From Streptomyces sp. NRRL S-455 (GTDB lineage Bacteria > Actinomycetota > Actinomycetes > Streptomycetales > Streptomycetaceae): a stretch of DNA of 64,000 nucleotides. The stretch lies in assembly GCF_000717875.1 (NCBI RefSeq), contig NZ_JOCT01000005.1, positions 62,001 to 126,000 of the forward strand, given 5' to 3'. The notes beneath the pieces were generated by a model. The model was given only the letters and a program-made list of their open reading frames with translations. It made no database searches and was not told the origin of the DNA. Shown here piece after piece: positions 19,190-27,385 of the stretch (its first letter is position 1; every line of letters begins with the position of its first letter). The translations under genes were made by a program, and so were the position numbers.

Positions 19190-20134
19190 CTAGGTGTCCA
19201 GGGCGCGCCTGAGCGCGTCGACGTTGGCGGTCATCCAGGCGACGTAGTCCTGGCCCGAAGGCAGGGTCTCGGTGACGGTAACCACGGGGACACCGTTGTC
19301 CCGGGCGGTCCGCTCCACCCTCTCGGTCTGGGAAGTCGGCGTCTGCTCATTGAGGACCAGCGCCTCTGCCGTCCCGTCGGCGACCAGCCCGAGCGTCTCC
19401 CGCAGGACCCGCGCGGAGACCTCGTCGCCCTCCTCGACGGCCTCGCTGAAGTCCGGTGGCGTCACGTTCCGCAGCCCGCACGCCTCGACCATGTACAGCG
19501 GGACCGGTTCGGTGACGGCGACGGCGGTGCCCCCGCGCTCCTTCTCGATTCGTGCCTCCGCGGCCCGGACGGTGTCCAGGTCCGCTTTGAAATCGGTCGC
19601 GTTCTTCCGGAAGGCGTCGGCTTCCGTCGGGGCGGCCTGCGCGAGGGCGTCGGCGACGCGCTCGGCCAGCCGGCCCATGGTGGGCATGTCGTACCAGACA
19701 TGCTCGTTGTACTCTCCGCCGTCGTCCGGGACCTTGCCCGACGCCTCCACGCCGGTGATGACCTCGGCCGAGGAGTTGTTCGCGCCGCGCAGCATCTCGC
19801 CCATGAAGTCGTCGTAGCCGCCGCCGTTCTCGACGACGATCTTCGCTCGGGACAGTTCCAGCTGGTTGCGTGTCTCCGCCTCGTACTCGTGCGGGTCCTG
19901 TGCCGGATCGTTGATGATCGAGACGACCTTCACCCGGTCACCTCCGATCTGCTTGGCGACGTCCCCGTACACATTGGTCGAGGCAACCACCGGAACGGGG
20001 GCCGGTGCGGCGGCCTCGCGGGACGAGGGGGACCAGGGGGACGAGGGGGACGACTCGGCGGCACCGCAGCCGCCCAGCAGAGCGAGCACAGCCCCGGCGA
20101 CGATCCCCGGGCTGCGACCTGAGAACGCCCGCAT
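19190..20134 (-). CDS. Metal ABC transporter substrate-binding lipoprotein (cluster A-I, zinc-type)
   Basis: A 314-residue ZnuA/AztC-type solute-binding lipoprotein. The signal peptide ends in a lipobox LLGGC. Metal-site His residues are visible in DPAQDPHEYEAETRNQ and GGEYNEHVWYDMPTM, and a Glu/Asp in the C-lobe; the long backbone helix links the lobes. The His-rich loop of ZnuA is missing, as in AztC-like proteins. The start at 20134 is preferred because GGAGG lies 7 bp ahead and it yields a proper signal peptide. The adjacent Zur-box-like sites upstream point to induction under zinc starvation. Confidence 0.92.
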   Translation of the reverse strand: MRAFSGRSPGIVAGAVLALLGGCGAAESSPSSPWSPSSREAAAPAPVPVVASTNVYGDVAKQIGGDRVKVVSIINDPAQDPHEYEAETRNQLELSRAKIVVENGGGYDDFMGEMLRGANNSSAEVITGVEASGKVPDDGGEYNEHVWYDMPTMGRLAERVADALAQAAPTEADAFRKNATDFKADLDTVRAAEARIEKERGGTAVAVTEPVPLYMVEACGLRNVTPPDFSEAVEEGDEVSARVLRETLGLVADGTAEALVLNEQTPTSQTERVERTARDNGVPVVTVTETLPSGQDYVAWMTANVDALRRALDT

Positions 20135-20157
20135 GAGCAGTCCTCCCGCCGGCGAAA

Positions 20158-20172
20158 CAAAAACCGTTATCA
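20158..20172 (-). promoter_or_regulatory. Weak Zur-box-like site upstream of the zinc-binding lipoprotein
   Basis: On the minus strand the 15-mer reads TGATAACGGTTTTTG, about 10 of 15 positions matching the actinobacterial Zur consensus TGAAAATGATTTTCA. It lies 24 bp before the lipoprotein start, a plausible place for repression. It may also simply be part of an AT-rich leader. Confidence 0.35.
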
Positions 20173-20268
20173 CCTGCATTCTCCCCCTACCTCCCCGACC
20201 CCTCCACCGAAGCGGGCGGCGACCACCGCGACCTCGAGGGGCGGACGGACAGAGCCCGACAATCGTAA

Positions 20269-20283
20269 TGACATCCATTTTCA
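20269..20283. promoter_or_regulatory. Zur-box-like site between divergent ABC importer and L32/GTPase genes
   Basis: The 15-mer TGACATCCATTTTCA (reverse TGAAAATGGATGTCA) matches 12 of 15 positions of the Zur consensus TGAAAATGATTTTCA. It lies 43 bp before the cysteine-free L32 start and 135 bp before the divergent lipoprotein start. Both neighbours are classic Zur-repressed functions, so the site probably controls one or both. Confidence 0.6.
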
Positions 20284-20325
20284 TGTATCGTCTCGGCCGC
20301 CCACCAGTCGCACCCGGAGGTCCCC

Positions 20326-20496
20326 ATGGCCGTGCCCAAACGCAAGATGTCGCGCAGCAACACCCGGCACCGTCGCGCTCAGTGGAAGGCCACCACGCCT
20401 CAGCTGGTGACGGTCACGGTGGACGGGGTCGCGTACCGCGTCCCGCAGCGGCTGGCCAAGGCGTACGAGCGTGGCCTGCTCCGTCCTGAAGGCTGA
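20326..20496 (+). CDS. rpmF: 50S ribosomal protein L32, zinc-independent (cysteine-free) paralogue
   Basis: A 56-residue protein beginning [20 protein letters not shown], the unmistakable L32 N-terminus, and ending with a [18 protein letters not shown] sheet. The zinc-ribbon cysteines of the ordinary L32 are absent, marking the C-minus form made when zinc is scarce so that zinc-bound L32 can be replaced and its metal recycled. GGAGG lies 5 bp before the ATG. A Zur-box-like site sits just upstream and a COG0523 GTPase starts 7 bp downstream, the standard partners of C-minus ribosomal proteins. Confidence 0.92.
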   Translation: MAVPKRKMSRSNTRHRRAQWKATTPQLVTVTVDGVAYRVPQRLAKAYERGLLRPEG

Positions 20497-20503
20497 TCCC
20501 GGC

Positions 20504-21691
20504 ATGACTCACGCCCCCTCGCCGCGCCTTCCCGTCACCGTCCTGTCGGGGTTTCTCGGGGCCGGCAAGACCACTCTGCTCAACCATGTCCTCACCAACC
20601 GCGAGGGCCTGCGCGTCGCCGTCATCGTCAACGACATGAGCGAGGTCAACATCGACGCCGCCCTCGTACGCGGCGGCGAGGCGGCTCTGTCGCGGACCGA
20701 GGAACGCCTGGTCGAGATGACCAACGGATGCATCTGCTGCACCCTGCGCGACGATCTGCTGGAAGAGGTGGACCGGCTGGCACGCGAGGGCCGCTTCGAC
20801 TACCTCCTCATCGAGTCCTCCGGCATCTCCGAGCCCATGCCGGTGGCCGCCACCTTCGCTTTCACCCGCGACGACGGCGCCACCCTCGGCGACCTGGCCC
20901 GGCTGGACACGATGGTCACGGTCGTGGACGCCGCCAACTTCCTTCCAGAGCTCGCCGGTGGCGACGAACTCGCCGAACGGGGCCTGGACCAGTACGAGGA
21001 CGACGAACGCACCGTCAGCGACCTGCTCATGGACCAGATCGAGTTCGCCGACGTCATCGTCCTCAACAAGCTCGACCTTGTCGACGAGGCCTCCGTCGAC
21101 CGGCTGCAGGCCACCCTGGCCCGCCTCAATCCCGCCGCCCGCATCGTGCCGGCCGTACGGGGCCGCGTGCCGGCCGGAGAGGTCCTGGGCACCGCTCGCT
21201 TCGACCTGGAGCGGGCACAGCAGGCTCCGGGCTGGGTCAGGGAACTCAACGGCGACCACGTGCCCGAGACGGAGGAGTACGGCATCTCCTCGACCGTCTT
21301 CCGCTCCGCGGCACCCTTCCATCCCGGGCGGCTGTGGACGTTCGTGACGGAGACACTGGACAGCGGCGCTCACGGGCAGGTCCTCCGGTCCAAGGGCTTC
21401 TTCACGCTGGCCAGTCGGCCGCGTGTGACGGGACTGTGGTCCCAGGCCGGTTCCGTGGCACGCTTCGAACCTTCCTCCGCGCGTGACAACGACAGCCCGT
21501 ACGCCCAGGAACTCGTGTTCATCGGCACCGACTTGAACGCGGAATCCCTGCGGGCGGCCCTGGCCGACTGCCTCATGCGGGACGACGAGGCCCCGCCCGC
21601 CACCGATCCCTTCCCCGCCTGGGACACCTACGGATTCGACGAGAGCTGCGCGCACGAGCACGACCCCCTCACCACCGTGACGGGGCACTGA
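20504..21691 (+). CDS. COG0523 (CobW-family) GTPase, putative zinc metallochaperone
   Basis: A 395-residue G3E GTPase. The P-loop [11 protein letters not shown] is at residues 16-26, the metal-binding CxCC motif in [12 protein letters not shown] near 75-85, [12 protein letters not shown] near switch II and the base-recognition VLNKLDLVD near 190. The C-terminus carries a His/Cys patch ([10 protein letters not shown]). Such proteins (ZagA/ZNG1-like) deliver zinc to client enzymes during starvation. The start at 20504, 7 bp after the L32 stop, gives a native N-terminus and operon coupling. The shared Zur-box-like site supports zinc rather than cobalt or nitrile hydratase duty. Confidence 0.92.
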   Translation: MTHAPSPRLPVTVLSGFLGAGKTTLLNHVLTNREGLRVAVIVNDMSEVNIDAALVRGGEAALSRTEERLVEMTNGCICCTLRDDLLEEVDRLAREGRFDYLLIESSGISEPMPVAATFAFTRDDGATLGDLARLDTMVTVVDAANFLPELAGGDELAERGLDQYEDDERTVSDLLMDQIEFADVIVLNKLDLVDEASVDRLQATLARLNPAARIVPAVRGRVPAGEVLGTARFDLERAQQAPGWVRELNGDHVPETEEYGISSTVFRSAAPFHPGRLWTFVTETLDSGAHGQVLRSKGFFTLASRPRVTGLWSQAGSVARFEPSSARDNDSPYAQELVFIGTDLNAESLRAALADCLMRDDEAPPATDPFPAWDTYGFDESCAHEHDPLTTVTGH

Positions 21692-21765
21692 GACTCCGGG
21701 CCGGACGGTGGTCGCAGCCACGGCACCATCCGACCCGGTGCACACCCGCGTCAGGGAGGCCGCTC

Positions 21766-22593
21766 ATGGACAGGGAAAAGCCGCGCCTGGGAACGGTGCA
21801 GGAGACACTCCTCATCCCCCTGTACGCCCGCGCGGCGGAGAACCGCAAGGAACAGGCCCTGCTGCGGGACGCGCGGGCCGAAGAGATCGTCGCCTCGATC
21901 GACTACGACTTCGGACGCTTCGACGACCTCCCCAGCCTCACCGGTGCTCTGCTGCGCACCCTTCTGTTCGACCGATGGGTGAGGGACTTCCTCTCCGAGC
22001 ACCCCGACGGAACCGTGGTGGAGATCGGCACCGGCCTCAACACGCGGTACGAACGCGTGGACAACGGCCGCGCCCGGTGGTTCGAACTCGACCTGCCCGA
22101 TGTGATCACCCTGCGGCGCACCTTCTTCACGGACACGCCGCGCCGGACGATGATCGCGGCCTCGGTGACGGACGAGTCATGGGCCGCCGAGGTGGCCTCG
22201 CGCGCCGACGGGCCCTGCCTGTTCGTCGCGGAGGCCGTACTGCCCTACTTGCACGAACCCGATGTGCGCCGGGTCGTCGACCTGCTCGCCGACCGCTTCC
22301 CCGGTTCCCTAATGGCTCTCGACACCGCCGGCCCGGGTTTCTTCGACACCCAGGAACAGCACGACGCCCTCAGCAAGGTCGACGCCCGCATGCACTGGTA
22401 CTGCCCCGACCCGGCCGGACTGGCCGACTGGCGCCCCGGGACCGGCATGCTGGCATCACACACCCTCACCAGCCTCCCCGGCCCCCTGCTGGCCGAACTA
22501 CCGCTGCCCTACCAGCAGATGGTGTCCGCGATCGCCGCGCAACGCCTGCCCCAGGCCGAGGGGTACCGGCTCAACCTCCTGCGCCTGCCCTGA
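21766..22593 (+). CDS. Class I SAM-dependent methyltransferase of the LCM/PPM family
   Basis: A 275-residue methyltransferase of the leucine carboxyl methyltransferase-like family, which includes polyketide O-methyltransferases. Motifs: the SAM loop VVEIGTGLNTRYERVDNG, the ELDLPDVI acidic motif, CLFVAEAVLPYLHE and the C-terminal GYRLNLLRLP. Substrate unknown. GGAGG lies 6 bp before the ATG. It sits between the zinc GTPase and the Fur-family regulator on the same strand, with 74 bp and 63 bp gaps, and may be read through from the upstream operon, although no zinc link is evident. Confidence 0.88.
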   Translation: MDREKPRLGTVQETLLIPLYARAAENRKEQALLRDARAEEIVASIDYDFGRFDDLPSLTGALLRTLLFDRWVRDFLSEHPDGTVVEIGTGLNTRYERVDNGRARWFELDLPDVITLRRTFFTDTPRRTMIAASVTDESWAAEVASRADGPCLFVAEAVLPYLHEPDVRRVVDLLADRFPGSLMALDTAGPGFFDTQEQHDALSKVDARMHWYCPDPAGLADWRPGTGMLASHTLTSLPGPLLAELPLPYQQMVSAIAAQRLPQAEGYRLNLLRLP

Positions 22594-22618
22594 CAGCCGA
22601 CGCGGCGGTGCGCCGTCA

Positions 22619-22633
22619 TGGAAATGATTACTA
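22619..22633. promoter_or_regulatory. Zur-box-like site upstream of the Fur-family regulator
   Basis: TGGAAATGATTACTA matches 11 of 15 positions of the Zur consensus and lies 23 bp before the preferred GTG start at 22657. It would fit autoregulation by the Fur-family protein. It overlaps an upstream ATG at 22618, one reason that ATG is not favoured as the start. Confidence 0.45.
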
Positions 22634-22656
22634 TGTGCGTCATCTCCTGGAGGTGG

Positions 22657-23118
22657 GTGTCTCTGCGCGAAACATCAGCCACACAGCTGCCGGCGCCGTT
22701 GCGCACGACACGGCAACGGAAGGCCGTCATGAACGCCCTGCATCAGCAGACCGGCTTCACCTCCGCCCAAGAGCTGCACGAAGCTATGGAGGCCGACGGC
22801 ATCACCATCGGCCTGACCACGGTGTACCGGACCCTGCACGCCCTGGACCGCGCCGGACAGGTCGACGTCGTGCGGGAGAAGAGCGGAGAACGGCTCTACC
22901 GGCCACGACCCGCCGACGGACACCGCCACTACCTCGTCTGCCGCGACTGCGGCCTCAGCACGGAGGTGGAGGCGGACACGGTCGAGCGATGGGCTGAAAG
23001 GGTGGCCGAGGTCATGGGCTTCGCCGAGGTCGAGCACACAGTCGAACTGAGTGGCGTGTGCGACCGGTGCCACTTCATCCGGAACACCACACCGGCCCTC
23101 ACGGACCGACACGCCTGA
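22657..23118 (+). CDS. Fur-family metalloregulator, probably Zur
   Basis: A 153-residue Fur-family repressor. A winged helix spans residues 15-85 (RTTRQRKAVMNALHQQTGF, TIGLTTVYRTLHALDRAG is the recognition region); the dimerisation domain has HRHYLVCRDCG and GVCDRCHF, whose CxxC pairs hold the structural zinc. The order and neighbours (ABC zinc importer, C-minus L32, COG0523 GTPase) favour a zinc uptake regulator. The GTG at 22657 is preferred because GGAGG lies just ahead; an in-frame ATG at 22618 would place a Zur-box-like site inside the coding region. A chromosomal zur elsewhere is likely, so this may be a second copy. Confidence 0.85.
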   Translation: MSLRETSATQLPAPLRTTRQRKAVMNALHQQTGFTSAQELHEAMEADGITIGLTTVYRTLHALDRAGQVDVVREKSGERLYRPRPADGHRHYLVCRDCGLSTEVEADTVERWAERVAEVMGFAEVEHTVELSGVCDRCHFIRNTTPALTDRHA

Positions 23119-23159
23119 ACCACCGCCCGCCCCGATGGGCGGGCGAGTTCCCGGCGTGG

Positions 23160-23280
23160 TCGTCACCCTGCCGCAGCGACCGCCCGGGGCACCGTGCGCA
23201 TGCCTCTGCTCGGCATGGTCTTCGCGGTCGGCTCGATCGAGGGCGGCATCCTGCTCGCCCGCGGCAGCTCCATCCCCATC
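23160..23280 (+). pseudogene. C-terminal scrap of a second metal ABC permease
   Basis: The frame through 23200 reads PAAATARGTVRMPLLGMVFA then VGSIEGGILLARGSSIPI, matching the penultimate helices of ABC-3 metal permeases; the intact permease at 17337-18254 has the analogous FFALVAMEGGMLLSLGSSVP. It is cut where SPYVTTISF should follow. Nothing upstream restores the gene. Confidence 0.65.
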
Positions 23281-23317
23281 AGACCTCCACTACACGAAGG
23301 GCCGCCCACCGGCCTCC

Positions 23318-23803
23318 ATCCCGCAGCGCGGTGCCGTCGGTGACGCACTCCCCCTCACCGCACGGCAGACAGTGGAGATGGGCCGCTGGGGCGAGCGCGG
23401 GCTGCGGCGGCGGCTGACCCGGCACGACCGGGCGGTCGTCGACTCCGCCATGGAGCGACTGGGCGTCGCCGACCTCGCCGCCCGCCAGCTCGGCGAGCTG
23501 TCCGGCAGGCAGCGCCAGCGCGTCCTCATCGCCCAGGGCCTCGCCCAGCAGTCGGACTTGCTGCTCCTTGACGAGCCGACCACCGGATTCGACCCCGAGG
23601 CCCGGGAGCGGATCACGGTCCTGCTGACGGACCTGGTCGCCGACGGCACGACCGTCGTCCAGGCCACGCACGACCTGCAGGCCGCCCGCTCGGCCGACGC
23701 CTGCCTGCTCCTCAGCGACGGACGGCTGGTCGGGCAGGGCCCGCCCGAGCAGGTTCTCACCCCTGAGGCCCTGTCCAGGATCTGGCAGCCTGCGTCTGTG
23801 TGA
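23318..23803 (+). pseudogene. 5'-truncated metal ABC transporter ATPase
   Basis: From IPQRGAVGDALPLTARQTVE onwards the frame reads as the second half of a ZnuC-type ATPase: signature LSGRQRQRVLIAQGL, Walker B LLLLDEPTTGFD, switch His VVQATHDLQAA, end TPEALSRIWQ. The Walker A half is missing; a permease scrap is fused immediately upstream instead. It directly follows the Fur-family gene, so a second metal ABC operon once stood here and collapsed through an internal deletion. The product could not bind ATP normally. Confidence 0.75.
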
Positions 23804-23927
23804 ACGCGTCGTGGAGTACCGGTGGGGCGGGCACGGGCGGTGCCGAAGGCGGGCGACCCCAGCGCGTTTCCAGGTGCCCGCGCCCCTGAGCCTCCCCTGC
23901 CCGGGCCCCGGGGGCGGGGTCCCGTAC

Positions 23928-24659
23928 TCAGGACGAGGTGGTGAGTACGCGGTTGAGCGCGCTGCCGGGGCGGCGGGTGAGATCCTCCCAGGTTCCCTCT
24001 TCCGTGATGCGACCCTTCTCGAGTACGGCGATGCGGTCGGCACGGCGGATGGTGGCCGGCCGGTGGGCGATGACGATCGTGGTGCGGCCCTCCTCCCGCA
24101 GCGCGGCGGCGAGCTGGGCGTCGCCGGTGTTGTCCAGGTGGGCGGTGGACTCGTCGAGGACGAGGACGCGCGGGCGTACCAGCAGCGCGCGGGCGAGGGC
24201 TATGCGGGCCCGCTGTCCTCCCGAGAGGGTCGCGCCGCGCTCCCCGACGAGGGTGTCCATCGCGGCGATCCGGTCGACGCCGCACCGGCGCGCTGTCGCG
24301 GCGAGCAGATCGTCGTCCGTTTCGGGTGCGGCGAGCCGCAGGTTCTCTGCGAGGGTGCCGTGGAAGAGGGGTGTCTCCTGTCCCACGAGGACGACCGCCC
24401 GCCGCAGTTCGGGGTCGCTCACGTCCCGGATGTCCACGGGGTCGCCGTGGGCGGGCACCAGCTGGACCGCTCCCTGGGAGGGGTCCCAGAACCGGGCCAG
24501 TAGGTGGGCGCACGTCGACTTGCCGGCTCCCGAGACGCCGACCAGGGCGAGTGTCCGACCCGGGGGGACGGTCAGGTCTACGCCGTCCAGCACGGGCTGT
24601 CCGCCGTAGTCGAACCGCACGCCGTGCAGCCGGACACCCAGCGGACCAGGCGGCAGGGG
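23928..24659 (-). pseudogene. Nucleotide-binding domain of an ABC exporter lacking its membrane domain
   Basis: About 240 residues of an exporter-type ATPase domain: Walker A GVSGAGKSTCAHLL, Q-loop LVGQETPLFHGTLAEN, signature TLSGGQRARIALARAL, Walker B VLVLDESTAHLD, switch His IVIAHRPATI. The frame remains coding upstream of the nominal GTG (PLPPGPLGVRLHGVRFDYGG) up to the start region of the CE3 gene, but the six-helix membrane domain that should precede it is gone. It is the 3' part of a half-transporter cut by the event that placed the glycan cluster beside it. Stand-alone function is unlikely. Confidence 0.7.
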
Positions 24660-24662
24660 AGC

Positions 24663-25646
24663 ATGAGAATACCTTGGGCTCAGTCCCTGACCACGCTTGT
24701 CGCTGTCGCGCTCGGGGTGACGGCGACAGGTGTGGCCCCTGCCTCCGCCGCCTCCAACACGCCTTTGCGTGTCATGCCGTTGGGCGACTCGATAACCTGG
24801 GGCGTGGGAAGCAGTACGGGCAACGGCTACCGCGCGCCGTTATGGAACCGGCTCGCGGCGGACGGCCATCCCCTGGACTTCGTGGGCACGGTGCGGAACG
24901 GTTCGATGTCCGATCCGGACAACGAAGGCCACTCCGGGTACCGCATCGACCAGATCGCGGCGCTCGCCGACGCCTCACTGACCCGCTATCGGCCCAACGT
25001 CGTGACGCTGCACATCGGCACCAACGACCTCCAAGGAGCCTCCGAGGCCGACAGCGCCATCGCCCGGCTGAGGTCGCTGGTCAACCAGATCACCGCCGAC
25101 GTCCCCGACGCCACCGTCCTCGTCGCCTCCCTGGTCGTGTCCACCAGCAGCTCGAAGGAGCGGTTCCGGGGCACGTGCAACCAGGCCACCCGGCGCATCG
25201 TCAGCGACGCGCAGGCCGCGGGCAAACGCGTCGCGTTCGTCGACATGAGCAGTCTGACCGCGGCCGACCTGGCCGACCCCCTGCATCCCAACGACGCGGG
25301 CTATCAGAAGATGGCCGACGCCTTCCACCGTGGTGTCCAGTCCGCGGACAGCGCCGGGTGGCTGAAGAACCCCGCCCCCGCGCCCGCCCGCGTGCAGTCC
25401 GGCATCGCCGGCAAGTGCATGGACGTCAACGGTGCCAACAGCGCCGACGGTACCGCCGTCCAGACATGGAGCTGCGGCGACGGTGCCAATCAGGTCTGGC
25501 AGCCTTACAACGGCGGTTACCGCAACCCCGCCTCCGGCCGCTGCCTCGATGTTCCGGGCTCCTCCACGGCCGACGGCACACAGCTCGTGCTGTGGGACTG
25601 CAACGGCGGCTCCAACCAGAAGTGGACCACTCTGACCACCGGATGA
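24663..25646 (+). CDS. Secreted SGNH/CE3-type carbohydrate esterase with CBM13 lectin module
   Basis: A 327-residue secreted esterase. After a signal peptide (cleavage near residue 30) the SGNH core shows block I RVMPLGDSITWG (nucleophile Ser), block III GTNDL and block V DPLHPNDAGY (Asp-His), the pattern of CE3 acetyl-xylan esterases. Residues 245-327 form a shortened ricin-type beta-trefoil (CBM13) with repeated GKCMDVNG and RCLDVPG / NQKW units, about two of three lobes. It would deacetylate xylan-type polysaccharide outside the cell. AGGGGAG lies 1-2 bp before the ATG. Codon 60 is a rare TTA. No copy of the cluster operator was found upstream. Confidence 0.88.
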   Translation: MRIPWAQSLTTLVAVALGVTATGVAPASAASNTPLRVMPLGDSITWGVGSSTGNGYRAPLWNRLAADGHPLDFVGTVRNGSMSDPDNEGHSGYRIDQIAALADASLTRYRPNVVTLHIGTNDLQGASEADSAIARLRSLVNQITADVPDATVLVASLVVSTSSSKERFRGTCNQATRRIVSDAQAAGKRVAFVDMSSLTAADLADPLHPNDAGYQKMADAFHRGVQSADSAGWLKNPAPAPARVQSGIAGKCMDVNGANSADGTAVQTWSCGDGANQVWQPYNGGYRNPASGRCLDVPGSSTADGTQLVLWDCNGGSNQKWTTLTTG

Positions 25647-25654
25647 ACCCCGAG

Positions 25655-25689
25655 CCCGAGATCTGGGCCTGACAAACTCAGATTTCGGG
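25655..25689. terminator. Bidirectional stem-loop between convergent CE3 and GH43 genes
   Basis: Arms 25655-25665 (CCCGAGATCTG) and 25679-25689 (CAGATTTCGGG) pair over 11 bp with one G-T wobble. It lies 9 bp after the CE3 stop and 17 bp from the GH43 stop on the other strand, so it can serve both. Confidence 0.65.
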
Positions 25690-25706
25690 AGGACATCGCG
25701 GACAGG

Positions 25707-27062
25707 TCAGGCCCAGGGGCTGACCACGGCGAAGGAGCTGTCGGCGCGGAACGTGTCGGTGTTCTGGTAGGGGTCCACGCGCAGGGCGTAGTTGTAGTGG
25801 CGGATGTAGCGGCCGGGGTAGTTGTACGACTCCAGGCGGACGGAGCCGGAGGCGCTGCCCGGGCGTGCGCAGTAGGTGGCGTCCTTCTTGAAGGTGTCGG
25901 TGCCATTGCTGCTGTCGAAGCGGACCCGGAAGTCCCAGTGGCGGAGATAGCGGCCGGAGGAGTCGCGGAAGGAGTAGCAATTGGCGTCGGCGAGGCCGGG
26001 TACGACGGTGAAGGTGGCGCTCTGCTTGACGGCACTGCTGCTGGAGGTGCTCACCGGGTCGATGTAGCCGAGGCTGTCGGAGTGTTCCGCGGCGTACCGG
26101 TCGGGGTAGTTGACCAACCGCAGCGACCTGGTGGCGTTGGTGGGCAGGGTGACACCGCCGGGGACTGTCTCCTTCAGCACGGTGGCGTGGCGGATGAAGC
26201 CGGACAGCCCGGGCACCTCGGTGGGCGCGGACCAGGTGGCGAAGTTGTCGTAGCTGTCGCTGTACCAGTACTTCCCGGCACGGTAGCCGTCGTAGTAGAT
26301 GCGCCAGCCGCCGTTGTCGAGCTGGACCAGGGCCGGACCCTCGACCCAGTCGCCGAAGCCGGCCCAGTCGCCCGTCTTGCGCAGGGTGTAGGGGCCGGTG
26401 AGGCTGGAGGCGGTGGCGTACTCGATGTACTTCGTCGTCTCGTTCTTGGTGAACGCGTGATAGGTGGAGCCGACCTTGACGATGAAGGTGTCGATGTAGT
26501 TCGGGCCGATACCGGACAGCTGGGTGGGCGCGGACCAGGTGGTCAGCGCTGCGTTGGTCGCCGTGATCTTGTAGGCGGTGAAATGGGTGGCGGTGCTCGC
26601 CGCCGTCAGGGACACGATGACGTTGACGCTGCCGTCCGTGTCGATGAACCACTCAGGTGCCCAGGTGCGGGTCAGCCCGCTGATCGGGATCGTGTAGTTG
26701 TACAGGAACGTCCAGTTCACCCGGTCGGTGCTCCGGGCGAAACCGATCGTGTTCCCCGTCCAGTTGGTGGTGTAAGTGAGGTAGTAGTAGCCGTCGGTGT
26801 ACTTGAAGATGCTGGGATCCCGGATCAGCGCGGACGGCGGGGTGTAGGCGGGGCCTTTCTGCAGGGTGAATCCGGTGGCGTCCGGCGAGTCGTACACATA
26901 CAGGTTCGACTCACTGCTGTTGGTGAACGCGGTCATTGTGTACCGCGTGGCCTGCCCGGCCGGCGGGGCGGCGGAGGCGGTGCCCTCAAAGACGGCGCCG
27001 CCCAGCAGGACCAGCAGCAGCGGGCACAGCAGGGCGAGCAACTTTCTTACGGTTCTGTTCAA
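25707..27062 (-). CDS. Secreted GH43-like beta-propeller glycosidase with CBM42 (AbfB) module
   Basis: A 451-residue exported enzyme: signal peptide (residues 1-31), a five-bladed propeller (about 35-300) and an arabinofuranose-binding AbfB/CBM42 beta-trefoil (about 315-451; repeats with SFRDSSGRYLRHWDFRVRF and YNYPGRYIRHYNYALRV). Propeller landmarks RDPSIFKYTDGYYYLTYTT (catalytic base Asp), TWAPEWFIDTDG and GDWVEGPALVQ (acid Glu) place it in or near GH43. Alpha-L-arabinofuranosidase activity on arabinan or arabinoxylan side chains is inferred from the CBM42. It is transcribed away from the rest of the glycan cluster, from a promoter carrying the shared operator. Confidence 0.87.
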   Translation of the reverse strand: MNRTVRKLLALLCPLLLVLLGGAVFEGTASAAPPAGQATRYTMTAFTNSSESNLYVYDSPDATGFTLQKGPAYTPPSALIRDPSIFKYTDGYYYLTYTTNWTGNTIGFARSTDRVNWTFLYNYTIPISGLTRTWAPEWFIDTDGSVNVIVSLTAASTATHFTAYKITATNAALTTWSAPTQLSGIGPNYIDTFIVKVGSTYHAFTKNETTKYIEYATASSLTGPYTLRKTGDWAGFGDWVEGPALVQLDNGGWRIYYDGYRAGKYWYSDSYDNFATWSAPTEVPGLSGFIRHATVLKETVPGGVTLPTNATRSLRLVNYPDRYAAEHSDSLGYIDPVSTSSSSAVKQSATFTVVPGLADANCYSFRDSSGRYLRHWDFRVRFDSSNGTDTFKKDATYCARPGSASGSVRLESYNYPGRYIRHYNYALRVDPYQNTDTFRADSSFAVVSPWA

Positions 27063-27122
27063 CTCTTCCTCCGGGCTCGGCCAGTCCGATGGGCCGAATC
27101 GCCCCGTGACAAGGGATGCGAT

Positions 27123-27150
27123 TGTTCGACATAGCGAACAGTGTGCGTAA
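27123..27150 (-). promoter_or_regulatory. Shared 28-bp operator, copy A, upstream of the minus-strand GH43 gene
   Basis: Reads on the minus strand TTACGCAC, two bases (AC), TGTTCGCTATG then TCGAACA. A candidate promoter precedes it: -35 TTGACG at 27184-27189 and -10 TATCTT at 27161-27166, 17 bp apart, so the motif starts about five bases after the predicted transcription start. The gene begins 60 bp later. Invariant bases across the five copies: CG at 4-5, C8, GTTCG at 12-16, T20, G24, C27. Confidence 0.7.
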
Positions 27151-27311
27151 CTTCGAGCAGAAGATAAGTTTGGGCCGTGGTTCCGTCAATGTTTCCGACG
27201 GGTACCGTTCCGCGCATTTCGCGCCGCCCGGATATCGAAGAAGCCGCACTGTCACACACGTTGACTTCCGCACGGGAAACCCTTTACGTTCGGCGCCCAA
27301 CCCGTCCGACA

Positions 27312-27339
27312 GTTCGACCCATGTTCGGAATATCGGTCA
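27312..27339 (+). promoter_or_regulatory. Shared 28-bp operator, copy B, upstream of the dead GH43-CBM13 gene
   Basis: Reads GTTCGACCCATGTTCGG, then AATATCGGTCA. A candidate promoter precedes it: -35 TTGACT at 27261-27266, -10 TACGTT at 27285-27290, 18 bp apart. It therefore sits about 15 bases after the predicted start and 46 bp before the ATG at 27386. Copies A and B make this 323-bp intergenic region (27063-27385) a divergent control region. Confidence 0.6.
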
Positions 27340-27385
27340 TTCGCGGTGCGAGAGCGGTCCCGCCTCCGGAAGGAACCCACCCCCC

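Noticed and set aside
20471..20503. Upstream start of the COG0523 GTPase inside rpmF
   Set aside because: Would overlap L32 by 26 bp; [19 protein letters not shown] at 20504 gives the standard P-loop position.
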